A stretch of DNA of 64,000 bases. Source: Henckelia pumila (lineage: Eukaryota > Streptophyta > Magnoliopsida > Lamiales > Gesneriaceae). Below the pieces are notes generated by a model. It had not been told where the DNA came from. It was given only the letters and a program-made list of their open reading frames with translations, and ran no database searches. Of the stretch, positions 34,923 to 45,541 are shown piece after piece. Location of the stretch: the NCBI RefSeq assembly GCF_033568475.1, contig NC_133121.1, forward strand, positions 50,815,905 through 50,879,904. Reading direction: 5' to 3'. Numbering within the stretch: position 1 is the stretch's first letter; each line of letters starts with the position of its first letter. The position numbers and the translations under genes were made by a program.

Positions 34923-36086
34923 TCAATGGTTGTCGCCATCATCAGCAGCATCATCAGGGGACGGATCAGAAGGGCCAAAAGTGGGTGGCCACTGTGGATA
35001 CAGAGGAAATGGATGAGCCGAACTAGCAGCCTGTGGAAACTGATGTCTCAAAGCATCTGTAAAATCCATCATGTAGTCCATAAAGACACCAGTAGTCTGC
35101 TGAAATGTCCGAAACTCTTGACGGTGTGCTCTCAATTCATCCTCCAGAATAGCAACACGATCGGGCGCAACAGGGGGTGCTTGAGGTCGGGGTGCAGGGC
35201 CGCTTCGTGCAGCTGCTCGCTCATTAAAATCTCGCCTCTCAGCGCGAGTTCGGTGCTCAGAAGCTGGTATCATGCGAAAAGGAGTATGACAAGCAATAGG
35301 AGCAGTAGCTTTCAACAATTCTTCATTTTGACCCCACTCAACTCCAGCCGCTTCACAAAGATCAGTGATAAGTGCGGGCAAAGCAAACCCGCCAGTTATC
35401 TTACCTGCCGCCACACCCTGAATAGTTGCTTGACAAATCTGTCCCAAGTCGATTGCTTTGCCCTCCAAAATACAATAAACAAGAATCGCTCATTCTCGTG
35501 TCACCTCATGCTCGTGGTCAGTCGGTTTAAGACGAGCACACACAAAGTTGTACCATAGCTTATCATCAGGAAGTAGCTCGGTCTTCTTCAACTTAGAAGG
35601 CTGATGATCACGACCCATGCGCCATTCCGCACCCGGAACACAAATACGGCTCAGAATCGCCGTGTAATCCACTTCATTCGCTCGGTACTCCGCATACTCA
35701 TCGTGAAATACTGGTGGAAGATTGTACAAGGTGTTAATAGTGTGAGCATCAAAAGGCACCAGCTGGCCTCGGACAAGCACTTTCAACTGCATGTGCTTTA
35801 CTTTCAAGTTTGCATAAAATTCACAAACGATTGGGACGACAGCAACCTGCGGTGGCTTAACAAAATTTAATCATTGACGCCCATTCACAGCCCTACCAAT
35901 TGTATGCAAAAACTCATCGTTCCCAAACCCCAATGTCGTGTCGAACCCACGCTCCGGTAATATCGTTTTGCCTAGACAATTTTGATAATGCTGTTCGGCA
36001 CTCTCATTCCAGAAACGCTGCGGCTCATGCTCTGGATTAGCATGAGAAGAGGATGCAACAGATTTTTGCTTCTTCTTTGGGGCCAT
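34923..36086 (-). pseudogene. Third ORF (plant transposon protein domain-like), two in-frame TGA
   Basis: One frame of 387 codons from MAPKKKQK at 36086 to a proline/acidic C-terminus at 34923, broken by TGA at 35871-35873 and 35490-35492. The flanking contexts (GRQ-stop-LNFVKPP and TRE-stop-AILVYCILEGK) suggest lost tryptophan codons, TGG to TGA. The readable parts resemble the 'putative plant transposon protein' domain found after pol in many Athila-like elements: FWNESAEQHYQ near the N-terminus, a middle with LYNLPP and DYTAIL, and a C-terminal coiled coil (RVAILEDELRAHRQEF). Function unknown. It lies in the envelope position. Confidence 0.6.
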
Positions 36087-37040
36087 GAATCAAACACTTA
36101 GTAGGCACCACACGTCACGCACAAATAACCAAATTACCACAATCACAACTTCCCCAAACTTAAATCCACTCCACAATCCACACACAACAACAACCGCTTC
36201 CGCAACAATCCAATAGAATTCACACTTCAAAGATCGATTAATCAATTAATAGTTCAAGACCCACGTATCGCACGAGTAGAATTTTGCGAAATACTCACCA
36301 CCCAAAACAATTGTAGAAGTACCAAAAGAATGACTTACTCCATATGAGTTCAAGAAGAGTAGATAATCAAAAGCTTCCCCAATCTCCAATCCTCCAAACA
36401 TTAAAATAGGCGTTCCCCGGATAAAAGTGGTTCGACCGTCCTGCGTCAAAGATAGGAAGAAAGAAATTAGATTGGGGGGAATTTGGAGAGGATGAGAGAC
36501 ACTAGCCGATATAACAAGAAAAGAGGGGAAGAATTCGTGAGGAGGAAAGTGGACAAGAAATTAGGGAAAAGATTTGGGAGAAAGGAAAGAAAATAGTAGG
36601 TTAGATAGAAGAGATCGGTGACGGGGCGGGCGCGCAAGAGGTACGGGCAGGCGCGCCTCTTGCTCGTTCGTGAAATAGCAGGGCCGGGGCGGGCGCGCTG
36701 AAGACGGGGCGGGCGCGCCTACGTCTCGAAATTTTTTTTAAAATAGGGTATAGAGACGGCGCGGGCGCGCTGAAGACGGGGCGGGCGCGCCTTGAGCTCG
36801 AAAAAATCACAATATCATTGCAGGAGAGGCGCGGGCGCGCCTTCACCTCGAGATTTGCATCCAAAATTTTGAAAAAATCAAAGAAAAAAAAACAAATTAA
36901 TTCCAAAACAAAAAAATTAACAGTAAAAACTAAAGAACAAAAATTAAAACGAGAAAGCAAAGACAAAAAACTAAAAAAAATTTGGGTTGCCTCCCAAAAA
37001 GCGCTTGTTTTAAAGTCATCAGCCCGACGTGCACCATTCT
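36087..37040 (-). other. Spacer between pol and third ORF
   Basis: No credible ORF; open frames here run through GC-motif repeats. It includes a PPT-like CCCCAAACTT at 36152 and the GC cluster at 36621-36851. Confidence 0.6.
36621..36851 (-). repeat. Internal GCGGGCGCGCC motif cluster
   Basis: About seven copies of the same GC motif as in the LTRs, partly as pairs 'GCGGGCGCGCTGAAGACGGG / GCGGGCGCGCC' followed by CTCGA. It lies outside the LTR, between pol and the third ORF. Confidence 0.85.
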
Positions 37041-39743
37041 TTAGTTGGGATCATTAAGCAATGCGCTGGATGCGGGTGGTACTTCATTGCCAAAGTAGTG
37101 CTTGACTCTCTGCCCATTGACCTTGAAAACTCTTCCATCTGTACATCGCAATTCAATGGCACCATGTGGATACACAGTCTCAACGAGAAACGTCCCTGAC
37201 CATCGCGATTTCAACTTTCCTGGAAATAATTTCAACCGAGAGTTAAATAGCAAAACTCTCTGACCCTTTTCGAATTCCCTATGCACAATAACTTTATCAT
37301 GCCACTTCTTTGTTTTCTCTTTGTAGATCTTGGCATTCTCATATGCTTCACTCCGGAATTCATCCAATTCATTCAACTGTATTTTCCGCAACTCTCCGGA
37401 TGCTTCGAGATCCATGTTTAGCTTCTTGATAGCCCAAAACGCCTTGTGCTCTAACTCCAACGGTAAATGACATGCCTTACCAAAAACCAGCCTGAAGGGA
37501 GACATCCCAATGGGGGTTTTGAATGCAGTGCGGTAGGCCCAAATGGCGTCATCTAGCTTGATTGCCCAATCTTTTCGATTTGTCTTAACCGTTTTCTCCA
37601 AGATTTGCTTAATTTCCCGGTTAGAGATCTCCGCCTGGCCATTGGTTTGAGGATGGTATGCGCACGCCACCTTATGCCTGACACCATACTTCGTGAGCAA
37701 GGTATTAAAAATCTTATTGCAGAAATGCGTACCTTCATCACTGATTATTGCTCGTGGAGTTCCAAACCGCGTGAAGATATTCTTTTGCAAAAATTTAACT
37801 ACAACACGAGCGTCATTAGTCGAGGTGGCAATGGCTTCCACCCATTTCGAAACGTAATCAACTGCTAACAAAATATAAGTGTACCCAAAAGAAGGGGGAA
37901 AGGGACCCATAAAATCAATACCCCACACATCAAATAATTCTACTTCTAAAATATTTGTGAGGGGTAATTCATGCCTTCTTGAAATATTTTCCGTTCTTTG
38001 ACACTTATCACATGATTTCACCAAGGTATAACTATCTTTAAACAACGTAGGCCAATAAAAACCAGATTGTAATACCTTAGCAGCAGTGCGGGTGGGTCCA
38101 AAATGTCCTCCATAGGGGGAGGAATGGCATTGCTCCAAGATTTCATTTGCCTCTTGTCCCGCCACACATCTCCGAATCACTTGATCGGCACAACGTTTGA
38201 AAACATAGGGATCATCCCACAAGTAGAACTTAATGTCATGGAAAAACTTCTTCTTTTGATGTCTATTCAACTCTGGAGGCATAGCACCACAAGACAAGAA
38301 ATTTGCAATATCAGCAAACCATGGAATAAAGGAACTTACCTCAAAGATTTGTTCATCCGAAAACAATTCCTTTATGCTCTCCTCCTCCTTCACGTCTTCT
38401 AGCTCCAATCTTGACAAGTGATCAGCAACTTGATTTTCACTACCCTTCTTGTCCTTGATCTCAAAATCAAACTCTTGTAAAAGTAGAATCCACCTTACCA
38501 AGCGTGGCTTGGCATCCTTTTTTGCAAACAAGTAGCGAATTGCTGCATGGTCAGTAAAAACAACTACTTTAGTACCAATTAAATATGGACGAAATTTATC
38601 AAAAGCAAAGACTACTGCAAGCATCTCTTTTTCAGTGGTAGTGTAGTTTTGCTGTGCGGCATCCATGGTGCCACTGGCGTAATATATAGCTCTGAAAATC
38701 TTATCTCTCCTTTGGCCTAATACCGCACCCACTGCATAGTCACTAGCATCACACATAAGCTCAAAGGGCTCCTTCCACTCTGGCACAATCATGATGGGTG
38801 CTGTGGTCAATGCCGTCTTGATCTTTTCAAATGCCTGCAAACAATCATCATCAAAAATGAATGTAGAATCTTTTTCAAGTAAATTACACAGAGGTTTTGT
38901 GATTTTAGAAAAATCCTTGATGAAACGCCGATAAAACCCTGCATGGCCTAAAAAACTTCTGATGCCCTTGATATTCTTCGGAGGTGGAAGCTTCTCTATT
39001 GCAACCACTTTGGCTCGATCCACCTCTAATCCATTGGATGACACTTTATGTCCAAGGACAATGCCCTCTTGAACCATGAAGTGACATTTTTCCCAGTTAA
39101 AAACTAAATTCTTTTCTTGGCACCTCTGCAAAACAAGAGACAGATTATGAAAACAATGATCAAAAGAGGAACCAAATACTGAAAAGTCATCCATAAACAC
39201 TTCCATCACGTCCTCCACCATATCTGCAAAAATTGCCATCATACACCTCTGAAAAGTTGCAGGTGCATTACACAGTCCAAACGGCATCCTCCTGAAAGCA
39301 AACGTGCCATAGGGACACGTAAAGGTAGTCTTCTCCTGATCTTCCGGTGCTATAGCAATTTGATTATAGCCTGAATAACCATCTAAGAAACAGTAATAGC
39401 AATAACCAGCAAGTCTATCAAGCATTTGATCAATAAAAGGAAGTGGAAAATGATCTTTACGAGTAGCTTTATTCAACTTCCTATAATCTATACAAACTCG
39501 CCAGCCAGTTACTGTACGTGTGGAGATTAACTCATTATTCTCGTTCTTAACCACAGTAATCCCACCCTTCTTAGGCACCACTTGAACAGGAGATACCCAA
39601 CTACTGTCAAAAATAACATAAATCACTCCTGCATTCAACAGCTTTAAAACCTCTTTCTTAACTACCTCTTTCATGGTGGGATTCAACCTTCTCTGATGAT
39701 CAACATAAGGAGTATACGACTCTTCCATCAAAATTTTATGCAT
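37041..39743 (-). CDS. RT-RNase H-integrase of the minus-strand Athila-like element
   Basis: 900 residues, directly in frame with the gag-protease ORF upstream and separated from it only by TGA. Visible: IDYRKLN (85-91), RT catalytic FMDD (183-186), RNase [10 protein letters not shown] (331-339) and TDHAA (397-401), integrase finger H540, H547, C578, C581, and D610, D669, E705 (DD35E). The apparent start MHKILMEE follows the stop directly and is probably not a true start; the natural product would be one polyprotein. All catalytic residues checked are present. Confidence 0.92.
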   Translation of the reverse strand: MHKILMEESYTPYVDHQRRLNPTMKEVVKKEVLKLLNAGVIYVIFDSSWVSPVQVVPKKGGITVVKNENNELISTRTVTGWRVCIDYRKLNKATRKDHFPLPFIDQMLDRLAGYCYYCFLDGYSGYNQIAIAPEDQEKTTFTCPYGTFAFRRMPFGLCNAPATFQRCMMAIFADMVEDVMEVFMDDFSVFGSSFDHCFHNLSLVLQRCQEKNLVFNWEKCHFMVQEGIVLGHKVSSNGLEVDRAKVVAIEKLPPPKNIKGIRSFLGHAGFYRRFIKDFSKITKPLCNLLEKDSTFIFDDDCLQAFEKIKTALTTAPIMIVPEWKEPFELMCDASDYAVGAVLGQRRDKIFRAIYYASGTMDAAQQNYTTTEKEMLAVVFAFDKFRPYLIGTKVVVFTDHAAIRYLFAKKDAKPRLVRWILLLQEFDFEIKDKKGSENQVADHLSRLELEDVKEEESIKELFSDEQIFEVSSFIPWFADIANFLSCGAMPPELNRHQKKKFFHDIKFYLWDDPYVFKRCADQVIRRCVAGQEANEILEQCHSSPYGGHFGPTRTAAKVLQSGFYWPTLFKDSYTLVKSCDKCQRTENISRRHELPLTNILEVELFDVWGIDFMGPFPPSFGYTYILLAVDYVSKWVEAIATSTNDARVVVKFLQKNIFTRFGTPRAIISDEGTHFCNKIFNTLLTKYGVRHKVACAYHPQTNGQAEISNREIKQILEKTVKTNRKDWAIKLDDAIWAYRTAFKTPIGMSPFRLVFGKACHLPLELEHKAFWAIKKLNMDLEASGELRKIQLNELDEFRSEAYENAKIYKEKTKKWHDKVIVHREFEKGQRVLLFNSRLKLFPGKLKSRWSGTFLVETVYPHGAIELRCTDGRVFKVNGQRVKHYFGNEVPPASSALLNDPN

Positions 39744-42278
39744 TCAAATTGTTGGACTAATACCCTTAATGTCAGAAATTGACCATCCTAGAGCGGTTTT
39801 AAAATTTCTCAGAACTCTCAACAGCTTATCTTTTTCTACAGCAGACAAATGTGCAGATATAATAACAGGACAAGTAGAATTTTCACCAAGAAATTCATAA
39901 CATAAGTGCGCAGGCAATGCTTTCAGATCATGAGTTGCAGGAGATACCTCTGGTGCACTATTTTCCAAAGTTTCAGATTCCTTAGACCTTACCATTTTTT
40001 CTTTCAGAGCGCTGTCTAGGAATACTTTTTGTTCATGTAACTCCCAATCCTCTTCCTTCTCAACCATCTCGTCTGCCACCAAACATCGTTCGAGCGGATC
40101 CGTACTTTCTACACATGAAAAAGAGTTATAAGAATCAATAATTTCAATGCTCTTACATGTACTTACCTCATTTGGGCCCCTCATGGTGTGATAAATATTA
40201 AAAATCACCGCTTCACCACCAAATCGAAGTGTGAGTTCTCCCTTGTGTACATCGATCAATGCGCGTGCAGTAGCTAGAAAAGGTCTCCCAAAAATTAAGG
40301 GAGTTTCTTCATCTTCATCCATGTCCAAAATCACGAAATCTGCTGGAAATATGAACTTATCGACCTTTACCAATACATCCTCCACAATACCCCGTGGGTA
40401 TGTGATACTCCGATCCGCCAGCTGTAATGTGATGGTGGTCGCCCTGACTTCTCCAAGCTCCAAAGTCCTGTAAACAGAAAAAGGCATTAAATTTATACTT
40501 GCTCCTAAATCACATAAAGCTCTATTTACCTTAGAACCACCAATAAAACAAGGGATAGTAAAACTCCCTGGATCCTTCAACTTTTGTGGCAATTTTTTCT
40601 GCAGGATTGCGCTACATTCTTCTGTCAAATTCACCACTTCGTTGTCCTGCAATCTCCTCTTCTTAGACATTACATCTTTGATGAATTTTGCATAATTAGG
40701 CATTTGTTCCAAGGCATCTGCAAATGGAATATTGATGTGTATCTTCTTGAAGATATCTAGAAACTTGGAAAATTGCTCATCAAGTGCCTTCTTCTTAAAC
40801 CGCTGTGGATAAGGAAGTTGTGGCTTGTACATCGGTTTATATTCAGCTTCCTTCTTGGGTTCTTCAACCACAATTTCTTCAGTCACTGGTTCTTCACTTT
40901 CTTTTGCTTTGCTCTGCTCTTTCTCTTCTAACTTCTTCCCACTTCTCAACTCAACTGCTTTGCACTGCTCTTTTGGATTTACTTCAGTATTGCTGGGAAA
41001 CTGTCCTCTGTTTTGATCCTTCAAAGCATTTGCAAGCTGTCCAATCTGTGTCTCCATGGATTTCATCATAGCTCCCAAACTACACATGTGTGTCTCCATG
41101 CTATCCATTCGAGTTTCAGTTCTTGACATCCGCTTGTTAGATTCAGTAACAAATGTAGACACCACATCCTCCAACAATGCTTTACCTTCCCCTTGATTTG
41201 TATTGAATCCCGGAGGGGAGTTCAACACATTCTTGTTGTTGGCATAAGAAAAGTTTTCATGGTTACGTAAACCAGGATGATAAGTATTAGGAGGAGGGTT
41301 ACCTCGATAGTTTCCATAGCCTCTGGGATTTATATATTGAGCTTCCTCAGGTGGATGAGATTCATCTATGGAAACCGACACACCTGCAGGTTCTGCGATA
41401 TTTTCCTTGTTCAGAGAAGCCACTTGTGTACTCAACGCAGATAACTGTGCAGTAATGGATGTAAGAGGATCCACACTGTACACTCCCCTCTTGACTCCCG
41501 TACGTTCAGATGGCCATTGATAACTATTGATAGTCATCTGTTCCAGCATATCATAAGCTTGAACTAGGTCCTTGGCAAATATAGTACCTCCAGCAGCAGA
41601 GTCCACCGACATTCTTGTATGCGTATTTAATCCATTGTAGAAAAACTCTATTTCTTCCCAATCTGCAATATTATGATTAGGACAACGCCTTAACAAATCT
41701 TTGTACCTTTCCCATGCCTCATATAGCTGTTCAGAATCATGCTGTTGGAAGGTACTGATCTCAATCTTTAGCTGGGTTGCCTTGGATGGTGGAAAGAATT
41801 TCTCTAAGAATTTCACAGCCATGCCCTCCCAAGTTGTTATGCGTCCTAGTGGCAATGCCTGCAGCCAACTCCGTGCTTTGTCCCTAAGAGAAAAAGGAAA
41901 CAAACGTAAGCGTATTGTATCCTCAGAAACACCATTTATTTTAACAGTATCAGTAATCTCTAGAAAAGTGCGCAAGTGTAAATGAGGATCAGCTGTGGCA
42001 GTTCCATTAAATTGGTTCTGCTGAACCATGTTGATTAAGGCCGGCTTCAACTCGAAGTTGTTGGCATTTATTGTCCCTCTAGCGATTCCAGAATAGTGAG
42101 CCTGGATCGTTGGCCTGAAATGATCTCTAATTGGCACCAAAGGCAATTCATTGACATCTTCTTCAGCCATGTTTAATTGTTCTTCTCTCCTAGCTTTTCT
42201 CAAAGCTCTTGCAGTTCGTTCAATCTCTGGATCAAAGAGCAAATAATTCGCACTTTGAGATCTTCGCATAAACTGCAA
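39744..42278 (-). CDS. Gag-protease of the minus-strand Athila-like element
   Basis: 844 residues ending in TGA at 39744-39746. The gag domain is visible around residues 95-230 (LRLFPFSLRDKARSWL, WEGMAVKFLEKFFP), with coiled-coil stretches near 350-420 and the aspartic protease CDLGAS near residue 590. Unlike the LOG element, I see no CX2CX4HX4C zinc knuckle; the region where it would be reads EEAQYINPRGYGNYRG. It starts 103 bp inside the PBS, with an alternative ATG downstream (MAEEDVNEL). The stop falls where the LOG element has a cysteine codon. Confidence 0.92.
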   Translation of the reverse strand: MQFMRRSQSANYLLFDPEIERTARALRKARREEQLNMAEEDVNELPLVPIRDHFRPTIQAHYSGIARGTINANNFELKPALINMVQQNQFNGTATADPHLHLRTFLEITDTVKINGVSEDTIRLRLFPFSLRDKARSWLQALPLGRITTWEGMAVKFLEKFFPPSKATQLKIEISTFQQHDSEQLYEAWERYKDLLRRCPNHNIADWEEIEFFYNGLNTHTRMSVDSAAGGTIFAKDLVQAYDMLEQMTINSYQWPSERTGVKRGVYSVDPLTSITAQLSALSTQVASLNKENIAEPAGVSVSIDESHPPEEAQYINPRGYGNYRGNPPPNTYHPGLRNHENFSYANNKNVLNSPPGFNTNQGEGKALLEDVVSTFVTESNKRMSRTETRMDSMETHMCSLGAMMKSMETQIGQLANALKDQNRGQFPSNTEVNPKEQCKAVELRSGKKLEEKEQSKAKESEEPVTEEIVVEEPKKEAEYKPMYKPQLPYPQRFKKKALDEQFSKFLDIFKKIHINIPFADALEQMPNYAKFIKDVMSKKRRLQDNEVVNLTEECSAILQKKLPQKLKDPGSFTIPCFIGGSKVNRALCDLGASINLMPFSVYRTLELGEVRATTITLQLADRSITYPRGIVEDVLVKVDKFIFPADFVILDMDEDEETPLIFGRPFLATARALIDVHKGELTLRFGGEAVIFNIYHTMRGPNEVSTCKSIEIIDSYNSFSCVESTDPLERCLVADEMVEKEEDWELHEQKVFLDSALKEKMVRSKESETLENSAPEVSPATHDLKALPAHLCYEFLGENSTCPVIISAHLSAVEKDKLLRVLRNFKTALGWSISDIKGISPTI

Positions 42279-42380
42279 TTACGAACAATAGCAATTTATT
42301 AGTACTTAAACTAAAATAAGAAAAACTCTAAATTAAAACTTCGACTAATTGGTAACAAGATTAAAAATAATCAAAATTAC

Positions 42381-42398
42381 TCCCCGGCAACGGCGCCA
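42381..42398 (-). other. Primer binding site, tRNA-Asp (minus)
   Basis: TCCCCGGCAACGGCGCCA is the complement of the Athila-type PBS, 6 bases from the 5' LTR. Confidence 0.93.
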
Positions 42399-42404
42399 AA
42401 AACT

Positions 42405-43822
42405 TGTTGTGAATTTTCCTCGCAAGCGTACGAGTGTTAAGTTTTAGTATAGTGAAAGAAAGAGTGTCGATCCCACAGGGAGTAAAATGAAAAGATTCAA
42501 TACTTGTAATTAAAATAGTCTTAATTTTATCTAGAAAATCAAACTTCAAGAGTTTTGCAGAATAACTAAAATAAATAAATAGAAATTATTCAGCTCACAC
42601 ACACACAAATTTTTAGGAATTATCAATCAGAGAAAAATAGTCCAGAGGTTTTGATTTCACTTGGTCTCGACAATATTCAATCCTAATTAATCTATTTTAT
42701 GAATTTCCTTCGATTAATAACCAAAAACACTTAGAGTATTCTATTTCCCTCTCCCGAGCAATAAATAGAGTGTATCAACTTACAATTCGATTTCAATATC
42801 CCTATTTAAAATCTAAATGTAGTGATATGTGTAAAATGATGTTCCTTAAAGGTTCTATTAAAGCTATATACTCTCCCGAGCTATATAAACAATTAACAGT
42901 GTAGTTCCTATTGATCCTACTCAAAATCCCCTCTCCCGAGCAATGATTCTAAGTAAATATAACAACTCAATTTATGGCCAATAAATTAAGAAGACATTCA
43001 ATTCTAGAAACACAATTAATCTATAGAAATTCAATTCATTAAAATCAAAGATTCATGAATAGGTCTCAACCAAGCTACGTCAACCTCTAGACTAAAAAAG
43101 TTTAGTTCATGCTCGAATTCAATAAAAACCAAATCATGTTTAATATCTCAAACATAATTCAACAATCAAAAGAAACTAAAAATAAGAAACAAAGCCGTAG
43201 TCTTTCTTCCGTGTCCGGTCGAAAAGTCTTCGTCTTCGTTCCAAGCAATCTTCAGTTCTTCAACTCCAAAAAACTCACAGAAGTGCTCTCCCGAATATCG
43301 TGTGTATTGGTGGCTGATCGATCCCTACTATGACTCCGAAAAATCCCTTAAATATGACCTAGCAATCGTCCAAAAAAATACCAAAGATATCCCCCAAGTT
43401 TCCATAAACAATCGGACTCTAAAATTCCAATCAGACGACGGCGCGCCTTGAACAGGGCGGGCGCGCCTTGAGCTCGAAAAACATTCTTTAAAAATTTCCC
43501 CGACGGCGCGGGCGCGCCTAGGGTCAGCGCGGGCGCGCCTCTAGCTCGACTCTATATCTTAAACTCTTCATTAACAGCGCGGGCGCGCCTAAGGATAGGG
43601 CGGGCGCGCCTCGTGCTCGAACTCAGCCTTTTTTCTTCACTTTTCCAACTCTTTTTTTCCTTGTAGAATTCCATCTTGTAAGCTTATTTCCACTTGAACA
43701 CATCAAAATCCATAACTTCCTACAAACACAAAAACAACAACAATTTCACGCAATATCTACCAATAAATTCCAAAAGTCAAGTAAAACCATATACAAATTA
43801 AGTGCACAAAATGCACTTATCA
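42405..43822 (-). repeat. 5' LTR of the minus-strand element
   Basis: 1418 bp, nearly identical to 31860-33264. The first GC-motif unit is rearranged: this LTR has GCGCGCCTTGAACAGGGCGGGCGCGCC where the other has a single motif. Confidence 0.95.
43438..43622 (-). repeat. GCGGGCGCGCC motif cluster in 5' LTR
   Basis: Six motif copies versus five in the other LTR of the same element. Confidence 0.85.
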
Positions 43823-43827
43823 GTGAC

Positions 43828-44080
43828 ACATCTTGGGAGAATGAGCATAACATTTTACTGAAAACTCCAATTGAGGTGAAGTCATCGCTATTGGAAATCC
43901 AAGATCAGGGGCTACAACTTTTATGTTTACCACGTTTCAGAATTCTGAACGAAAAATATAGTTTGAGCGCCTGCAACACTTCTCCAAAACAGGTCTCGCT
44001 CGAGCGAGGATGTTTCTGTCCCAAAATGTTGTGATGCATGGTTTTAAGTTCTAAATGTATGTTTATTATGTGTGAAGGTG
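43828..44080 (-). mobile_element. Resumed piece of the interrupted LTR
   Basis: Continues 31047-31859 beyond the inserted 12-kb element. It contains a perfect 14-bp palindrome CTCGCTCGAGCGAG at 43995-44008. It is cut at 44081 by the next LTR. Confidence 0.55.
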
Positions 44081-44228
44081 TGTTGTGACCCGTATTCAGA
44101 ATAGACGATTAATGAGTAATTAATCGTATAATCATGTTTAGATTAAGTAAAACATGATTAATGAAATTCCAAATGGGTTAACGGAGTCCAGAAATGGATT
44201 CAGGACACTCGAAAATGGTCGGGAAGGT

Positions 44229-44491
44229 TCCGAGGGTTCGGATGGTTCGGAGGCTCCGAACCGGGTTAGGAGGCTCCGAACTAAAGATCGGAGGATCCGA
44301 ACGGGTTCGGAGGATCCGAGCTCGGATCGGAGGCTCCAAAGATAATGCGTCATGGGTGACATCATTGATGGGACTTCGGAGGATCCAAAGTCAAGATCGG
44401 AGGCTCCAAACAGGAACGGAGGCTCCGAAGTCAGGAACGGGGGATCCGAACCAGTTCGGAGGATCCAAAGTCGAGTTCGGACGGCCCGAAC
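44229..44491 (+). repeat. GGAGGMTCCGAA array upstream of LTR promoter
   Basis: More than ten copies of a near-palindromic unit TCGGAGGATCCGAA / TCGGAGGCTCCGAA at variable spacing, ending 7 bp before the TATA box. Confidence 0.85.
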
Positions 44492-44497
44492 TTTGCT

Positions 44498-44506
44498 TAT
44501 AAATAG
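44498..44506 (+). promoter_or_regulatory. TATA box of LARD-like 5' LTR
   Basis: TATAAATAG followed by GGGGCCGAG; the 3' LTR equivalent is 49989-49997. Confidence 0.75.
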
Positions 44507-45527
44507 GGGGCCGAGATTTCATTTTCAAGTGCACCTTTCCCTCTCTTCTCTCTGATTCCTAGGCCTTCTAACTCAGATCTAGGGAGTTCTAGGCATCCTA
44601 TTGGGAATCCGAAAGTGACATAGCGATCCAGGCGTCGAGGCGAAGATGTGCCTAAGTTTTGAGGCAATTGTTATCAGCGGGCTGATGACGGACGCAGGTA
44701 TAGCTATGGTCTCCTTAAATTATCTAGGAGTATGCAATAGCTTAATTAAGGCTTTTAGGGCTTAATTATTGATGCATGAGTATTTGCATTGTAGAGCTGA
44801 TATAGGCTTGGAACCTAAAGCGGGACTGCTAGGAACTGCCTGTAGAAAGGCACGTAAGTACAAACTGAGATAGCCAGCGGGTTTTGCATGCTTATATGTT
44901 GCATTTGTGTGTCATATTATTATGCAGCATATGCATATCATATTGTGCCTGTCCATCTTGTGAGATGAGCCATGTAGGGCCGCTCAGCCCTGTCTGGACG
45001 GTTGATGCTTAGTGCCCAGTGACCGACGGGTTATGGGTTACTACATCTGGGGGACACGGTCCACGTCCTATAGGAATGAGCAGTGTACGCAGGGTTTGCT
45101 CCCCTGGTTGTACCACTCATGTCCTAGGCACCATTACTGAGCAGTTATATACAGTTATCCCAGATATGGATACCCTATCATTTGCATGCATCATATTTGT
45201 ATGTTTTACCCAGTGCTTTCATATTGAGCTTAGAGTTCACGTCCAGTCTTTTCTGCGTATTTGGACACCCAATTCGACGGGGCAGGTGTAGGTGCAGGAT
45301 TGAGCACCCGGAGCTTGGAGTAGCCAGTGACCAGTGAAGACAGCAGGATTAGCTGTAAGATTTGCCTTTAGGCCATTTATTCGATTTGGTTGTATAAATC
45401 GAATTGGTTTAACTGGTTTTATTCTGCCGGTCTGTTTTTATTTAAGTCTTCCGCTTATTTAATGCATGTTTAATTATGCTCTTAACTCTGATTAGGTAGC
45501 GAATCCGGGTAAGGTCGCTACACTTTT

Positions 45528-45541
45528 TGGTATCAGAGCAT
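45528..45541 (+). other. Primer binding site, tRNA-Met type
   Basis: TGGTATCAGAGCAT, the common initiator tRNA-Met PBS of chromovirus-like elements, 5 bases after the LTR. Confidence 0.85.

Larger units (their letters stand above)
31860..43822 (-). mobile_element. Full-length Athila-like LTR retrotransposon, minus strand
   Basis: About 12 kb, bounded by LTRs 31860-33264 and 42405-43822 and by a clean target duplication GTGAC (31855-31859 and 43823-43827). Order on the minus strand: 5' LTR, PBS, gag-protease, in-frame TGA, RT-RNaseH-integrase, a GC-motif cluster, a broken third ORF, a non-coding block, PPT, 3' LTR. The two LTRs differ by only a few bases plus one change in the GC-motif block, so insertion is recent. 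Confidence 0.95.
44081..45522 (+). repeat. 5' LTR of LARD-like element
   Basis: 1442 bp, TGTTGTGACCCG to GGTCGCTACA, with near-inverted ends. It carries the GGAGGMTCCGAA array (44229-44491) and a TATA box. Confidence 0.85.

Noticed and set aside
36601-36966. Minus-strand ORF of 121 codons
   Set aside because: Its content is translated GC-motif repeats (RRRARPVFSAPAP), not a protein family.
44138-44555. Overlapping ORFs on both strands rich in GGSE/SEPS repeats
   Set aside because: They are translations of the GGAGGMTCCGAA DNA array.
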